A DNA stretch of 64,000 nucleotides from Flavobacteriaceae bacterium. GTDB lineage: Bacteria; Bacteroidota; Bacteroidia; Flavobacteriales; Flavobacteriaceae. The position numbers and the translations under genes were made by a program. The notes under the pieces were generated by a model. That model did no database searches, was not told the origin of the DNA, and was given only the letters and a program-made list of their open reading frames with translations. This document shows positions 19,611-29,306 of this stretch, piece by piece (within the stretch, counting starts at the first letter, position 1; each line of letters opens with the position of its first letter). The stretch lies in assembly GCA_024638165.1 (NCBI GenBank), contig JAHEKV010000004.1, positions 224,703 to 288,702 of the forward strand. The letters run 5' to 3'.

Positions 19611-21044
19611 TTATGCTCTTAACTGTTTAATCTTGATGTTCAGAGCGGCAAAAGTTAGTGTTACAAATGGGCTCACATAATTAAACACTGCAAAGATAAA
19701 GTATTCGAACACGGGAACGCCAAGAACTGAACTGTGGTAGGCACCACAAGTATTCCATGGAATTAGTGCTGAAGTTACCGTACCTGAATCTTCGAGCGTT
19801 CTACTTAAATTTTCAGGAGCCAAACCACGATCTTTATAGGCCTTTGAAAACATTTTTCCAGGAACAACGATCGCTAAGTATTGATCAGATGCGGTTAGAT
19901 TGATTGCTAAACAACTTGCGACAGTTGAGGCAAATAATCCAAAAGTAGATTGTGCTAATGAAAGTAACGATTGGGTGATTCGATTAAGTGCACCTATAGC
20001 TTCCATAACGCCTCCAAACACCATTGCACAAACAATGAGCCAAATGGTTCCTAGCATTCCAGCCATTCCTCCAGAATTAAACAAATCATTCAGGGCTTCG
20101 TTGCTCGTACTTATTGAAACGTCAGTGGTAAAGGCAGTTAACATTCCTTTATAGCCATTTTCGAAGTTGAGTGAATCAGCCCCTGTAATTGAAGCTACAA
20201 GGCTAGGTTGAAAAATTAGAGCAACAACCCCTCCCAATAGGGTGCCCGCTAAAAGAGCGATAAGGGGTGGAGTCTTTTTAACAATCATAAAGACTACCAA
20301 AACAGGAACTATAAAAAGTATCGGACTGATAAAGAAACGTTCTTGAATAGCCGCATTAAGCGATTCTGTTTCAACCGCACCATTGACCTCGAGTCCTAAG
20401 CTTAATACAATAAAAACGATCAGCGTAATCACTATCGATGGTACCGTTGTATAGGTCATATAACGGATATGACTGAAAAGTTCTCCGCCCGCCATGACAG
20501 GTGCTAAATTGGTGGTATCGCTTAAAGGGGACATTTTATCCCCAAAATAAGCGCCTGAAATGATCGCCCCAGCAGTCATACCTACAGGAACACCCATTGC
20601 ATTCCCCACACCGATCAGTGCGATCCCTACCGTTGCAGAAGTAGTCCAAGAACTACCTGTAGCCACAGATATTAGGGCACAGATAACTACACTAGCTGCT
20701 AAAAAGACTGTCGGATTAAGAATTTTAATTCCATAAAAAATCATACTTGGGATGATTCCGCTGATTAACCATGAACCTGAAAGGGCTCCCACCATAAGAA
20801 GGATGAGTAAAGAACCTGAAGTCGATTTCAAATTACTCGAGACCGCGTCCATCATATCTTCGTAGGATACCTTTTGGTAAAACCCGACAAGCGCTGCTAG
20901 AAAACCCCCAATGAGTAATATAAATTGATTTGAACCGTCTAAGCTTGCGTCTCCAAAGTAAAATACATTGATTCCCAATAAGATAACCAACAATACGAGA
21001 GGAGTTAAGGCTAAGGTTAGGCTGATAGGCTGGACAGACTTCAT
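19611..21044 (-). CDS. nhaC: Na+/H+ antiporter, NhaC family
   Basis: A 477-residue inner-membrane antiporter with around eleven to twelve hydrophobic segments. Family motifs include ATGSSWTTSATVGIALIGVG, ISGAYFGDKMSPLSDTTNLAP (the conserved GDK.SPLSDTTNL of NhaC) and the late segment LEDSGTVTSALIPWNTCGAY. These proteins exchange internal sodium for protons, which fits a marine or salt-exposed life. It appears to be the first gene of the nhaC-ftsK-lolA-lptF/G-ribB run. Its 107-base upstream region is shared with the divergent lpd gene. I see no exact -7 element for it on the minus strand. Confidence 0.93.
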   Translation of the reverse strand: MKSVQPISLTLALTPLVLLVILLGINVFYFGDASLDGSNQFILLIGGFLAALVGFYQKVSYEDMMDAVSSNLKSTSGSLLILLMVGALSGSWLISGIIPSMIFYGIKILNPTVFLAASVVICALISVATGSSWTTSATVGIALIGVGNAMGVPVGMTAGAIISGAYFGDKMSPLSDTTNLAPVMAGGELFSHIRYMTYTTVPSIVITLIVFIVLSLGLEVNGAVETESLNAAIQERFFISPILFIVPVLVVFMIVKKTPPLIALLAGTLLGGVVALIFQPSLVASITGADSLNFENGYKGMLTAFTTDVSISTSNEALNDLFNSGGMAGMLGTIWLIVCAMVFGGVMEAIGALNRITQSLLSLAQSTFGLFASTVASCLAINLTASDQYLAIVVPGKMFSKAYKDRGLAPENLSRTLEDSGTVTSALIPWNTCGAYHSSVLGVPVFEYFIFAVFNYVSPFVTLTFAALNIKIKQLRA

Positions 21045-21116
21045 TCAGAGAATTTATAAGTTCTTACGATATTACAACATTAACTAAGTAATGTCCAAAA
21101 TCTATCCAATTTTAGG

Positions 21117-21124
21117 TAATTTTG
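21117..21124 (+). promoter_or_regulatory. -7 element before lpd
   Basis: TAATTTTG matches TAnnTTTG and lies 27 bases before the lpd ATG. No clear -33 element is visible. Confidence 0.5.
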
Positions 21125-21151
21125 CAGGGTTAAAATTTTGAATAAAATAGA

Positions 21152-22555
21152 ATGAAAACGTTTGATTTAGTAGTTATTGGTTCAGGTCCTGGAGGGTATG
21201 TTTCTGCCATTCGTGCAGCGCAATTAGGTTTAAAAACTGCCATTATTGAGAAGGACAATACCTTAGGTGGTACTTGCTTAAATGTCGGATGTATCCCTTC
21301 CAAAGCACTACTAGATTCTTCACATAGATACGAAGAGGCCGTTCACGAATTTGAAAATCACGGTATACAAATATCAGGTGGGGTAAGCTTTGATTTCCCA
21401 AAGATGATTGAGAGGAAACAATCGGTGGTTGATCAAACCGTTAAAGGAATTGAGTACCTGATGGATAAAAACCAAATCGAAGTAATCAGAGGTTTGGGGA
21501 GTTTTAAAGATTCAAAAACGCTTCAGGTTTCTGGAGATGAAGGAACCATTGAAGTTACTGCCTCTAAGTTTATTATCGCGACAGGTTCTAAGCCCGGTAA
21601 TTTGCCTTTCATTGAACTTGATAAGGATCGTGTTATTACCTCAACAGAAGCTTTATCACTTCCAGAGGTTCCTAAACATCTTCTAGTCATTGGAGGAGGA
21701 GTCATTGGTCTCGAACTCGGTCAGGTGTATCGTAGATTAGGAGCTGAAGTTAGTGTTATTGAATACGCAGATCGTATCATACCTACTATGGATGCCGCTC
21801 TTTCTAAGGAACTAACTAAGGTTATGAAAAAGCAAGGAGTTAAGTTCTACGTATCACATAAAGTATCAAGCGTCACGAGAGAAGGAAATCAAGTGATCGT
21901 TAAGGCGGCAGATAAGAAAGATCAAGAAGTTGTTTTTGAAGGTGATTACGCACTAGTGTCTGTCGGCCGTGTTCCAAATACGGAAGGGTTAGGACTAGAA
22001 AATACTCAGATAGAAATAGATCAAAGAGGTAGAATACTCACGAATGAACAATTACAAACAAAAGAGTCTCATATTTACGCTATTGGAGATGTTGTTGTCG
22101 GAGCTATGTTAGCTCACAAAGCAGAAGAGGAGGGTGTTTTTGCTGCAGAAGTAATTGCTGGACAAAAACCACATATTAACTACAATCTAATTCCAGGTGT
22201 CGTATATACTTGGCCAGAAGTAGCAGCTGTAGGTCGTACCGAAGATCAGTTAAAAGCGGAGGGTGTAGCCTATAAAGCAGGTAGTTTCCCGATGAGAGCA
22301 CTAGGTCGTTCAAGAGCAAGTGGAGATATTGATGGGTTCGTTAAAATACTTGCAGATGCAACCACAGACGAAGTGTTAGGGGTACACATGATTGGTGCTA
22401 GATGTGCCGATCTGATTTCAGAGGCAGTAACCGCCATGGAGTTTAGAGCCTCTGCTGAGGATATTGCAAGAATGTCACATGCGCATCCGACTTATTCAGA
22501 AGCTATTAAAGAAGCAGCTCTTGCTGCTACCGAAAATAGAGCCTTACATACTTAA
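21152..22555 (+). CDS. lpdA: Dihydrolipoyl dehydrogenase (E3)
   Basis: A 467-residue flavoprotein that reoxidises dihydrolipoyl groups of 2-oxo acid dehydrogenase complexes and the glycine cleavage system. Visible features: FAD-binding GSGPGGYVSAIRAAQLG; the redox disulfide in GGTCLNVGCIPSK (Cys42, Cys47); the NAD-binding IGGGVIGLELGQVYRRLG; the second FAD motif IYAIGDVV; and the active-site dyad HPTYSE (His445, Glu450). The length is normal. It may serve the fused E1 encoded at 37220-39610, although the two are not linked in an operon. tilS follows after only three bases. Confidence 0.97.
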   Translation: MKTFDLVVIGSGPGGYVSAIRAAQLGLKTAIIEKDNTLGGTCLNVGCIPSKALLDSSHRYEEAVHEFENHGIQISGGVSFDFPKMIERKQSVVDQTVKGIEYLMDKNQIEVIRGLGSFKDSKTLQVSGDEGTIEVTASKFIIATGSKPGNLPFIELDKDRVITSTEALSLPEVPKHLLVIGGGVIGLELGQVYRRLGAEVSVIEYADRIIPTMDAALSKELTKVMKKQGVKFYVSHKVSSVTREGNQVIVKAADKKDQEVVFEGDYALVSVGRVPNTEGLGLENTQIEIDQRGRILTNEQLQTKESHIYAIGDVVVGAMLAHKAEEEGVFAAEVIAGQKPHINYNLIPGVVYTWPEVAAVGRTEDQLKAEGVAYKAGSFPMRALGRSRASGDIDGFVKILADATTDEVLGVHMIGARCADLISEAVTAMEFRASAEDIARMSHAHPTYSEAIKEAALAATENRALHT

Positions 22556-22558
22556 TAT

Positions 22559-23803
22559 TTGAAGTTACTTGCTCAATTTCTCGAACAAAATGCTGGGCTT
22601 GAGCAAGCCAAAATTTTACTTGCCTTTAGTTCAGGACTCGATAGTCGGGTCCTGGCTAATTTACTTTACTCGGCTAAGATTGAATTTCAAATTGCCCATG
22701 TAAATTACCAATTAAGAGGAGACGACAGTGAATTAGACGCTGTCTTTGCACGAGATTGTGCAGCACAGTACAACGTTCCCTTTCATTACTTAGAAGCTCC
22801 CATAGGTAAAGGTTCTGGTATACAGGAAAAGGCTCGTTCGATTCGATACGAGTGGTTTCAATCTCTTCTTGGCGAAAATCAATTAACTCATATTGCAACC
22901 GCACATCATTTAGATGATGCCATTGAAACAGGTCTTATTCATTGGTTCAGAGGAATGCATTTAATGCAGTTTCAAAGCCTATCTAATCATGGCTTAGTAA
23001 TGCGGCCGCTCATTAGTTTTCGCAAAAAGGATTTACTGCTATACGCTAGAGAAAATGGATTAAAATGGAGAGAGGATGTTTCTAATCAGACTAATGATTA
23101 TTTACGCAATATCCTCAGAAATCAGGTGATTCCCGCAGTAGAATTAAATCTCCCAGATGTTCGTAAGCGCTTAAAGTATTCTATTGGTTCGCTAAATTCT
23201 TCAGCTATATTATTAGAACATTACCGTGACCTTTTGTGGAACGATATTGCAAAGCAAAAAGAAAATGAAATCTGGTTCTTAGATATTCTAAAACTGAGTA
23301 GACTTGAACCGAATAAGACTTATCTAAAACTATTATTCTCACCTTACGGAGTTGTTGATACAACAGCACTTGTCAACCTATACCATGCTGAGAATGGTAA
23401 GTATATCACCTTAGGGGATTATACCTTATTCAAATTTGAAGGAGATTTAATCTTTGCTAATTTGAACCTTCATAACGGTTACAATAGGTTTGAGATTGTC
23501 AAGAATTCGAATCGAAAAGAAACAGAATTAGAACCGAATGAAATTTTAATCAATGGCTCAGTTGTTAAGCATTTATTGCAATTGAGACTTTGGAATTCAG
23601 AGGATTCTATTCAGTTAGAAAAAGGCGGTACAAAGAAAGTTTCTAAGTTTCTGCGGGATCTTAAGATTAATCCAGTAGATAAAAAAAGAATGGTAGTCAT
23701 CAAGGATGGTGAGGAAACCGTGTCCATTGTTGGTCATTATGTGCACCCAGATTACCTACCGTTAGATAAGGATCCTTTAAATTGGCTTATCAAATGCTAT
23801 TAA
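22559..23803 (+). CDS. tilS: tRNA(Ile)-lysidine synthase
   Basis: A 414-residue PP-loop ATPase that attaches lysine to cytidine 34 of tRNA-Ile(CAU) so that it reads AUA. Evidence: ILLAFSSGLDSRVLANLL at residues 19-36, AHVNYQLRGDDSELD, SGIQEKARSIRYEWF, TAHHLDDAIETGLIHWFRG and the NDYLRNILRNQVIP segment. A C-terminal substrate-binding domain follows (VSKFLRDLKINPVDKK). The PP-loop reads SSGLDS at residues 24-29 rather than SGGxDS, an unusual second residue. The start is TTG, one codon after the lpd stop and in the same frame as lpd, so reinitiation is likely. It overlaps the dsbD-like gene by ten bases. Confidence 0.93.
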   Translation: MKLLAQFLEQNAGLEQAKILLAFSSGLDSRVLANLLYSAKIEFQIAHVNYQLRGDDSELDAVFARDCAAQYNVPFHYLEAPIGKGSGIQEKARSIRYEWFQSLLGENQLTHIATAHHLDDAIETGLIHWFRGMHLMQFQSLSNHGLVMRPLISFRKKDLLLYARENGLKWREDVSNQTNDYLRNILRNQVIPAVELNLPDVRKRLKYSIGSLNSSAILLEHYRDLLWNDIAKQKENEIWFLDILKLSRLEPNKTYLKLLFSPYGVVDTTALVNLYHAENGKYITLGDYTLFKFEGDLIFANLNLHNGYNRFEIVKNSNRKETELEPNEILINGSVVKHLLQLRLWNSEDSIQLEKGGTKKVSKFLRDLKINPVDKKRMVVIKDGEETVSIVGHYVHPDYLPLDKDPLNWLIKCY

Positions 23804-25731
23804 GAGTTGTTTTTTACTTTTTAGCCCTTATTCAAGGGATTGGACTCGGTGCCGTTAGTACCGATGACGTCGTTATTTGGGATACTCAAGTAGAACGCAC
23901 ATCTGAAGGCAATTACAGATTATCTTTTGAAGCAAACATCAAGGAAGGATGGTATATTTTCTCTCAACATTCACCAGAAGGAGGAAGTCAGCCAGCTTTT
24001 TTTGAGTTCGAAAATTCTAAAAACTTTGAACGAATAGGAGAGGTCGTGGAGTCTGAGGCTATTCCTAGTTACAATGAAGTTTTTGAGGTTACGGAATTAA
24101 TATTTAAGCAAAAAGCTTCATTCTATCAAGATATTAAGCTTTTAGACCCTGGTGCAGTCGTAAATATCACTTTGTATTATCAAGTATGTCAAACGGTATG
24201 TATAGCCGCTACAGAGACATTTCGATTTGAACTTGGCGATGTAACCTACTCTCAAGCCGATAGGAATGAGGTGAATAGATCGGTAGATGAGCTTAGAGTT
24301 CCTTTAAAAAACATAGATCGATTATCTACTACGATGGTTCAAGCAAACAGCAATAGATTTTCTGCTTGGTGGATCGGATTTATAGGAGGTCTGATCGCTT
24401 TATTAACCCCTTGTGTCTTTCCCTTAATTCCTCTGACTACTTCTTATTTCAGTGCAGCTAAAAGTCGTAACCACTCTTTCTTTTATGGCTTATCGATTGT
24501 GTTGATATACACCCTAATAGGATTTCCTTTTCTTTTGGGTTGGTCGAAAGACGCTCAAATTTTCAATGAATTAGCTTCCAATCTTTGGGTAAACTTAACG
24601 CTGTTTATGGTACTCATCGGTTTCGCATTTTCCTTTATTTCGGGTAAAGAAATTCAACTACCGCAATCTTGGATGCAAAAAGTAGATGAGCAGACCAATC
24701 GTTCTAAAGGCCTACTAGCTATTCTATTTATGGCCTTAACCTTAGTACTAGTCTCTTTTTCATGTACGGGTCCAATTTTGGGAGCTGCCTTGGGCACCTT
24801 ACTTTCTGGTAATGGATCTGATCTTAGAGTAAACCTAACTCTTGTGTTTAACGGCTTTGGATTTGGACTGGGAGTACCTTTTACGCTTGCAGCTTATTTT
24901 CCATCAGTCCTGAAAAAATTGCCTAAAACTGGTGGATGGATGAAGGAATTAAAAGTAGGTCTTGGAGTCGTGGAGGCCTTTCTAGCGTTTAAATTCTTAT
25001 CCAACGCTGATCTCATAGGGAAGTGGGGAATCTTTAAGCTTGAATATATGCTTGGTTTGTGGATGCTGCTATGGTTCGGTTTGCTTATTTATTATCTGAT
25101 CCGTTCCATTCAAGACAAAGCGATTGGAGTTGTTAGAGGAGTGTTCTCGATGATAAGTATTTATCTACTGGTGCTCATTATTTCAGGGTTTTCATCCGTT
25201 TCAAACCTTGGCTTTTTAAGTGCCTTTGCTCCACCTTCCTACTATAATCTACAATCTGAACTAGATGAAGGTTGCCCATTAGGACTTCATTGTTTCCACG
25301 ATTTAGAATCAGGAATTGCCGAGGCTAAATCAAAAGGTAAACCTATACTACTCGACTTTACCGGATATTCTTGTGTTAACTGTCGAAAGATGGAATCAGA
25401 TGTTTGGTCAGACCCTGAAATTTATGAGTTGTTAGATCAAAAATTTGTCATCATTAGCTTGTATGTAGACGATCGTGACAAGTTAAACGATGATAGGTCA
25501 GGAACTTACCTTTTATCTAATGGTGGAACTAAAGAGGTGAAAACCATAGGTCAATATTACTCGCTTTTTCAAGGAGTTAATTTTAAGGTGATTTCTCAAC
25601 CTTATTACGTACCCGTCAGTTCGAACTATGACCTTTTAAACTCGCCGGTTCAAATGACTTCAGTTGCCAATTTCAAAGGGTTCTTGGAAACTTCTTTGGA
25701 AGTTTTTGAAGCTTTGGAGATTACTGAATAG
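23794..25731 (+). CDS. dsbD: DsbD-like thiol:disulfide interchange protein
   Basis: A 645-residue protein that carries electrons from cytoplasmic thioredoxin to periplasmic targets. Order: signal segment (MLLRVVFYFLALIQGIGLGA), an N-terminal immunoglobulin-like alpha domain with CxxxC (YYQVCQTVCIAATE), the CcdA-type membrane region of about eight helices with one cysteine in LLTPCVFPLIPLT and one in FSCTGPILGAALG, and a C-terminal thioredoxin domain with CVNC in DFTGYSCVNCRKME. All three cysteine pairs are present. I chose the ATG at 23794, inside the end of tilS; a TTG at 23782 would add four residues. It closes the lpd-tilS-dsbD run. Confidence 0.95.
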   Translation: MLLRVVFYFLALIQGIGLGAVSTDDVVIWDTQVERTSEGNYRLSFEANIKEGWYIFSQHSPEGGSQPAFFEFENSKNFERIGEVVESEAIPSYNEVFEVTELIFKQKASFYQDIKLLDPGAVVNITLYYQVCQTVCIAATETFRFELGDVTYSQADRNEVNRSVDELRVPLKNIDRLSTTMVQANSNRFSAWWIGFIGGLIALLTPCVFPLIPLTTSYFSAAKSRNHSFFYGLSIVLIYTLIGFPFLLGWSKDAQIFNELASNLWVNLTLFMVLIGFAFSFISGKEIQLPQSWMQKVDEQTNRSKGLLAILFMALTLVLVSFSCTGPILGAALGTLLSGNGSDLRVNLTLVFNGFGFGLGVPFTLAAYFPSVLKKLPKTGGWMKELKVGLGVVEAFLAFKFLSNADLIGKWGIFKLEYMLGLWMLLWFGLLIYYLIRSIQDKAIGVVRGVFSMISIYLLVLIISGFSSVSNLGFLSAFAPPSYYNLQSELDEGCPLGLHCFHDLESGIAEAKSKGKPILLDFTGYSCVNCRKMESDVWSDPEIYELLDQKFVIISLYVDDRDKLNDDRSGTYLLSNGGTKEVKTIGQYYSLFQGVNFKVISQPYYVPVSSNYDLLNSPVQMTSVANFKGFLETSLEVFEALEITE

Positions 25732-25766
25732 TTATTGCGTTAAACACTTCTTTCTTTGAGCTTACT

Positions 25767-27173
25767 ATGGCTCAAAAACTACCAATTCCCATTTTAGCAG
25801 GAAATTCTTACGAGATCAGTTCGCTTTCTCTTGCAATCTCAAAAGGCTATGGCTTTCGGTTCAATAATTTACCTCAAGGGAATTGCAAATCGAGTATAGA
25901 CAAACTAGTTAGAGTCTTAGATTATCTTAACGTTAGACTACCACTCAAACGTATCACCTTAAGTTCTGAAACATCAATTTCAACAAAGCACTTTTCCTTT
26001 ATAGAACTGAGCCTGTTTATGTCGTTGTATGCTTTAAAGTATCCAGATATTTCAAATCAACTCTCATCCATTCTATTTCTGGGTAGGGTAGATCTACATG
26101 GAAATATTTTACCACTACCATATATTGATGGTTGGTTATTGCGTGCGAAACAACAGGGAATTCAAAAAGTGATCATTTCATCAGAAAATTTCAAAGAACC
26201 CTTTGCTTTAAAAGGAATTGAGATAATGGTATTGAATACCGTAAAAGAGTTGATTGATTACCTTAAAACAGGTCATTACTCACCTTTGAGTCGAAAACCT
26301 TTAGAATTTAAATTAGCGAGAGAAATTGATGTCATCGGTCAAGACGAAGCTAAGCGAGCTTTAGAACTTGCCCTAGTTGGTAATCACCATACTATTTTAT
26401 CGGGAAACCCTGGAATTGGTAAAACTTCATTATGTGAATCCTTCTTAGAGATTGCTAAAAATACTTTTACAAACCTAACAGATGAGCAATGCGAATTACT
26501 TAGTAGGAGAGATATACCTTTTCAAAAACAGGCTACGATACGAAAAATTCATCAGAATATAACGCCCACTCAATTAATGGGAGGGGGAGTACATCCTTAT
26601 CCCGGTGAAATTTCTTTAGCGCATGAAGGAATCCTATATATGGATGAAATAGATAGTTACCGAAAATCAATCCTCGAACTTGTTAAAACAGCTATGGAGC
26701 AGAAGTCTGTCACTTTGAATACATTGAAATATCACAAAAGCTATTTAGCAGATTTTACATTCATCGGGACTACCAATAGTTCGTTTCTAGATTCCAAGTT
26801 GTTAACCCCTTCCTTTTTAGATCGAGTTGATTTTCAGATCACTTTATTTAAACCTGACTTTAAGACTGATGATCAGAAGGCAAGTTACGGGGAGGTTTTG
26901 AATCGAATCAATCAGGCGAATCTATTTCGAAAGGATCGATTAGTAGCTCAACCTGCGACTTCGGATAGTAATTTAATTCACCTAGATAGCTTTAAAATCG
27001 AACCAAAAGCAAAGGTGATATTACAAAAACTACTTCGTCAGAAAAGCTATTCTGTACGGGCCGTTGAAAGAAGTTACCGAATTGCCAGAACGATTGCAGA
27101 TTTTGAGAAGTGCGAATGGGTAAGCACTGCGCATTTAAGTGAAGCTATAAGCCTTAGAGGATTAACTAACTGA
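25767..27173 (+). CDS. Divergent ComM/YifB-like (Mg-chelatase fold) AAA+ ATPase
   Basis: A 468-residue relative of ComM/YifB. The N-terminal 170 residues keep the Lon-S5-like half (ILFLGRVDLHGNILPLPYIDG, IQKVIISSENFKEPFALKGIE). The AAA+ half has Walker A GNPGIGKTS (near residue 212), the family motif PYPGEISLAHEGILYMDEID (Walker B), a sensor-1 TTNSS, and a C-terminal SYSVRAVERSYRIARTIADFE. It lacks the N-terminal strand block that opens normal ComM, and the cysteine-rich NPCPCG zinc region, which is replaced by GTTNSSFLDSKLL. ComM helicases extend heteroduplex in natural transformation; whether this variant does so is uncertain. It converges on recG with an eight-base overlap. Confidence 0.8.
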   Translation: MAQKLPIPILAGNSYEISSLSLAISKGYGFRFNNLPQGNCKSSIDKLVRVLDYLNVRLPLKRITLSSETSISTKHFSFIELSLFMSLYALKYPDISNQLSSILFLGRVDLHGNILPLPYIDGWLLRAKQQGIQKVIISSENFKEPFALKGIEIMVLNTVKELIDYLKTGHYSPLSRKPLEFKLAREIDVIGQDEAKRALELALVGNHHTILSGNPGIGKTSLCESFLEIAKNTFTNLTDEQCELLSRRDIPFQKQATIRKIHQNITPTQLMGGGVHPYPGEISLAHEGILYMDEIDSYRKSILELVKTAMEQKSVTLNTLKYHKSYLADFTFIGTTNSSFLDSKLLTPSFLDRVDFQITLFKPDFKTDDQKASYGEVLNRINQANLFRKDRLVAQPATSDSNLIHLDSFKIEPKAKVILQKLLRQKSYSVRAVERSYRIARTIADFEKCEWVSTAHLSEAISLRGLTN

Positions 27174-29274
27174 TGTAACTCCAAAGAAGATTACCTCTAA
27201 GGAGTCTATTGAGTGTAGCTCGTATCCCTTGATGTTCAGGAAGTGCTAACTCGGGATCTTGTTTTAAAATCCATTCCGCAGCTTCTCTAGCTCGGTAGAG
27301 TATATCGGCATCCTTAACGATATCACTTACTTTCAATTGAAGTGTACCGCTCTGTTGTGTTCCCATTAAATCTCCTGGGCCCCTTAATTGAAGATCGATT
27401 TCTGATAGTTCAAATCCATTTTGTGTTCTTACCATGGCTTCTAATCGAGTTCTGGCATCATCGGATATTTTCGAACCACTCATCAATATACAATAGGATT
27501 TTTCAGCTCCTCTTCCGACTCTTCCTCGAAGTTGATGTAGCTGAGAAAGGCCAAAACGTTCAGCACTTTCGATGACCATTACTGAGGCATTGGGTACATT
27601 TACACCGACTTCTATAACCGTTGTGGCAACCATAATTTGGGTTTCCCCTTTTTCGAAGCGGGCCATCTCGAATGCCTTTGCTTCTGCGTTCATTCCTCCG
27701 TGAACAATGGAAATCTGGTAGTGTGGGGGTGGAAATTCTCTTTGAATACTTTCATACCCATCCATTAAGTCTTTGTAATCTAACTTTTCTGATTCTTGAA
27801 TAAGTGGATATACGACATAGACCTGTCTTTCTTTGGCGATTTCAGATTTCATGAATTGAAATACTTTTAATCTAGCCGAATCCGTACGATGCTGAGTAAG
27901 GATTGGTTTTCTTCCTGGAGGTAATTCGTCGATCACAGAAACATCTAGGTCTCCATAATGACTCATTGCTAAGGTTCTAGGAATGGGAGTTGCAGTCATT
28001 ACCAAAATATGTGGAGGTACTTCTGCCTTCTTCCAAAGTTTCGACCGTTGTGCAACCCCGAAGCGATGCTGTTCATCGATAATAGCAATTCCCAAGTCTT
28101 TAAACACCACAGTATCTTCTAAAAGCGCATGGGTTCCGATAATCAGATTAAGGCTTCCTGATGATAATTCATCGAAAATCACCTTCCTTTCTTTTTTAGG
28201 AGTTGAGCCGGTGAGTAATGCCACATTTACCGAAATCGGGCTTAAGAGAGCTGCTAAGTCGTTATAGTGTTGTTGAGCTAAGATCTCAGTAGGTGCAATT
28301 ATGGCAGCCTGGGATTGATTGCCGATAGCAATAAGACTTGATAAAAGTGCAACCATAGTTTTACCAGACCCAACGTCTCCTTGTAACAATCGATTCATTT
28401 GGATCCCAGAACCTAAATCCTTTCTAATCTCCTTGATTACTCGTTTTTGTGCATTGGTTAGATCAAAGGGGAGGTGATGCTCATAGAATTTGAGAAAAAG
28501 ATCACCTACATGGTCAAACCGACGTCCCTTAATTTTCTTTTGTCCCACTAAATTTTTGTACAGTAGACGCAGTTGTAAGAAGAACAACTCTTCAAACTTG
28601 AATCGATTTAGTGCAAGATCTACCTGTTTCAAATTTTGAGGAAAATGAACGTTTCTTATGGCTTCTGTTTTTTGAGGAAGCTGTAGTTTTTGAATTAGAG
28701 ATTTTGGTAGATTCTCTGCTAAACTAAAGTCGATGGAGGTGACTATTTTCCTTATTCCTTCTTTTACGATCCGTTGACTTAATCCTGCTTTTTGAAGTTT
28801 ATCAGTCGAAGAGTAAATAGGCTCAATGCCAAGTCCTTTAACATCGATAGGGTTAGCCAACTTTGAAATTTCAGGATGAGCAATTGAAAAGCTATTACCA
28901 AACCTAGAGGTCTTTCCGAAAACCTGGTAAACCTGCCCGTTTTTCAATGTTTTTAATAGAAATTGTGGTGGCTTGAACCACACTAGTTCAAGACTGCCAG
29001 TAGCATCTTTAAGTTCACCCACAAGTCTTTTTGCTCGACCCTCTCCAGCGGTTCTCAAATCAAATAATACGCCTTTTACAAGCACATAGGAGTACTCAGA
29101 TTGTATTTCGGAAATCGAATAAAATCGACTCTTGTCAACATACCTTATAGGAAAATGAAAGAGTAAATCGTAAAGAGATTCGATGCCAAACTCTTTAGAA
29201 AGTAGCTCTGCGCGATGTTTGCCAAAACCGCTGAGCAGAGCTACTGAATTTTTTAAAGAAGGATGGTCACTCAT
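27166..29274 (-). CDS. recG: ATP-dependent DNA helicase RecG
   Basis: A 702-residue branch-migration helicase that reverses stalled forks and remodels R-loops and junctions. Order: N-terminal wedge/OB domain (about 50-200, with SYVLVKGVLFDLRTAG), then helicase domain 1 with Walker A LLQGDVGSGKTMVALLS, IAPTEILAQQHY, IIDEQHRFGVAQRSKLW and MTATPIPRTLA. Helicase domain 2 has VVYPLIQESEKLD, ATTVIEVGVNVPNA and the TRG-type HQLRGRVGRG. The C-terminus DLQLRGPGDLMGTQQSG is diagnostic for RecG. The length is usual for the group. It is last in an operon with an M20 peptidase and a coiled-coil protein. Confidence 0.97.
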   Translation of the reverse strand: MSDHPSLKNSVALLSGFGKHRAELLSKEFGIESLYDLLFHFPIRYVDKSRFYSISEIQSEYSYVLVKGVLFDLRTAGEGRAKRLVGELKDATGSLELVWFKPPQFLLKTLKNGQVYQVFGKTSRFGNSFSIAHPEISKLANPIDVKGLGIEPIYSSTDKLQKAGLSQRIVKEGIRKIVTSIDFSLAENLPKSLIQKLQLPQKTEAIRNVHFPQNLKQVDLALNRFKFEELFFLQLRLLYKNLVGQKKIKGRRFDHVGDLFLKFYEHHLPFDLTNAQKRVIKEIRKDLGSGIQMNRLLQGDVGSGKTMVALLSSLIAIGNQSQAAIIAPTEILAQQHYNDLAALLSPISVNVALLTGSTPKKERKVIFDELSSGSLNLIIGTHALLEDTVVFKDLGIAIIDEQHRFGVAQRSKLWKKAEVPPHILVMTATPIPRTLAMSHYGDLDVSVIDELPPGRKPILTQHRTDSARLKVFQFMKSEIAKERQVYVVYPLIQESEKLDYKDLMDGYESIQREFPPPHYQISIVHGGMNAEAKAFEMARFEKGETQIMVATTVIEVGVNVPNASVMVIESAERFGLSQLHQLRGRVGRGAEKSYCILMSGSKISDDARTRLEAMVRTQNGFELSEIDLQLRGPGDLMGTQQSGTLQLKVSDIVKDADILYRAREAAEWILKQDPELALPEHQGIRATLNRLLRGNLLWSYIS

Positions 29275-29306
29275 TAACTAAATGAAATAGTAAATGGTTT
29301 GAGAAT

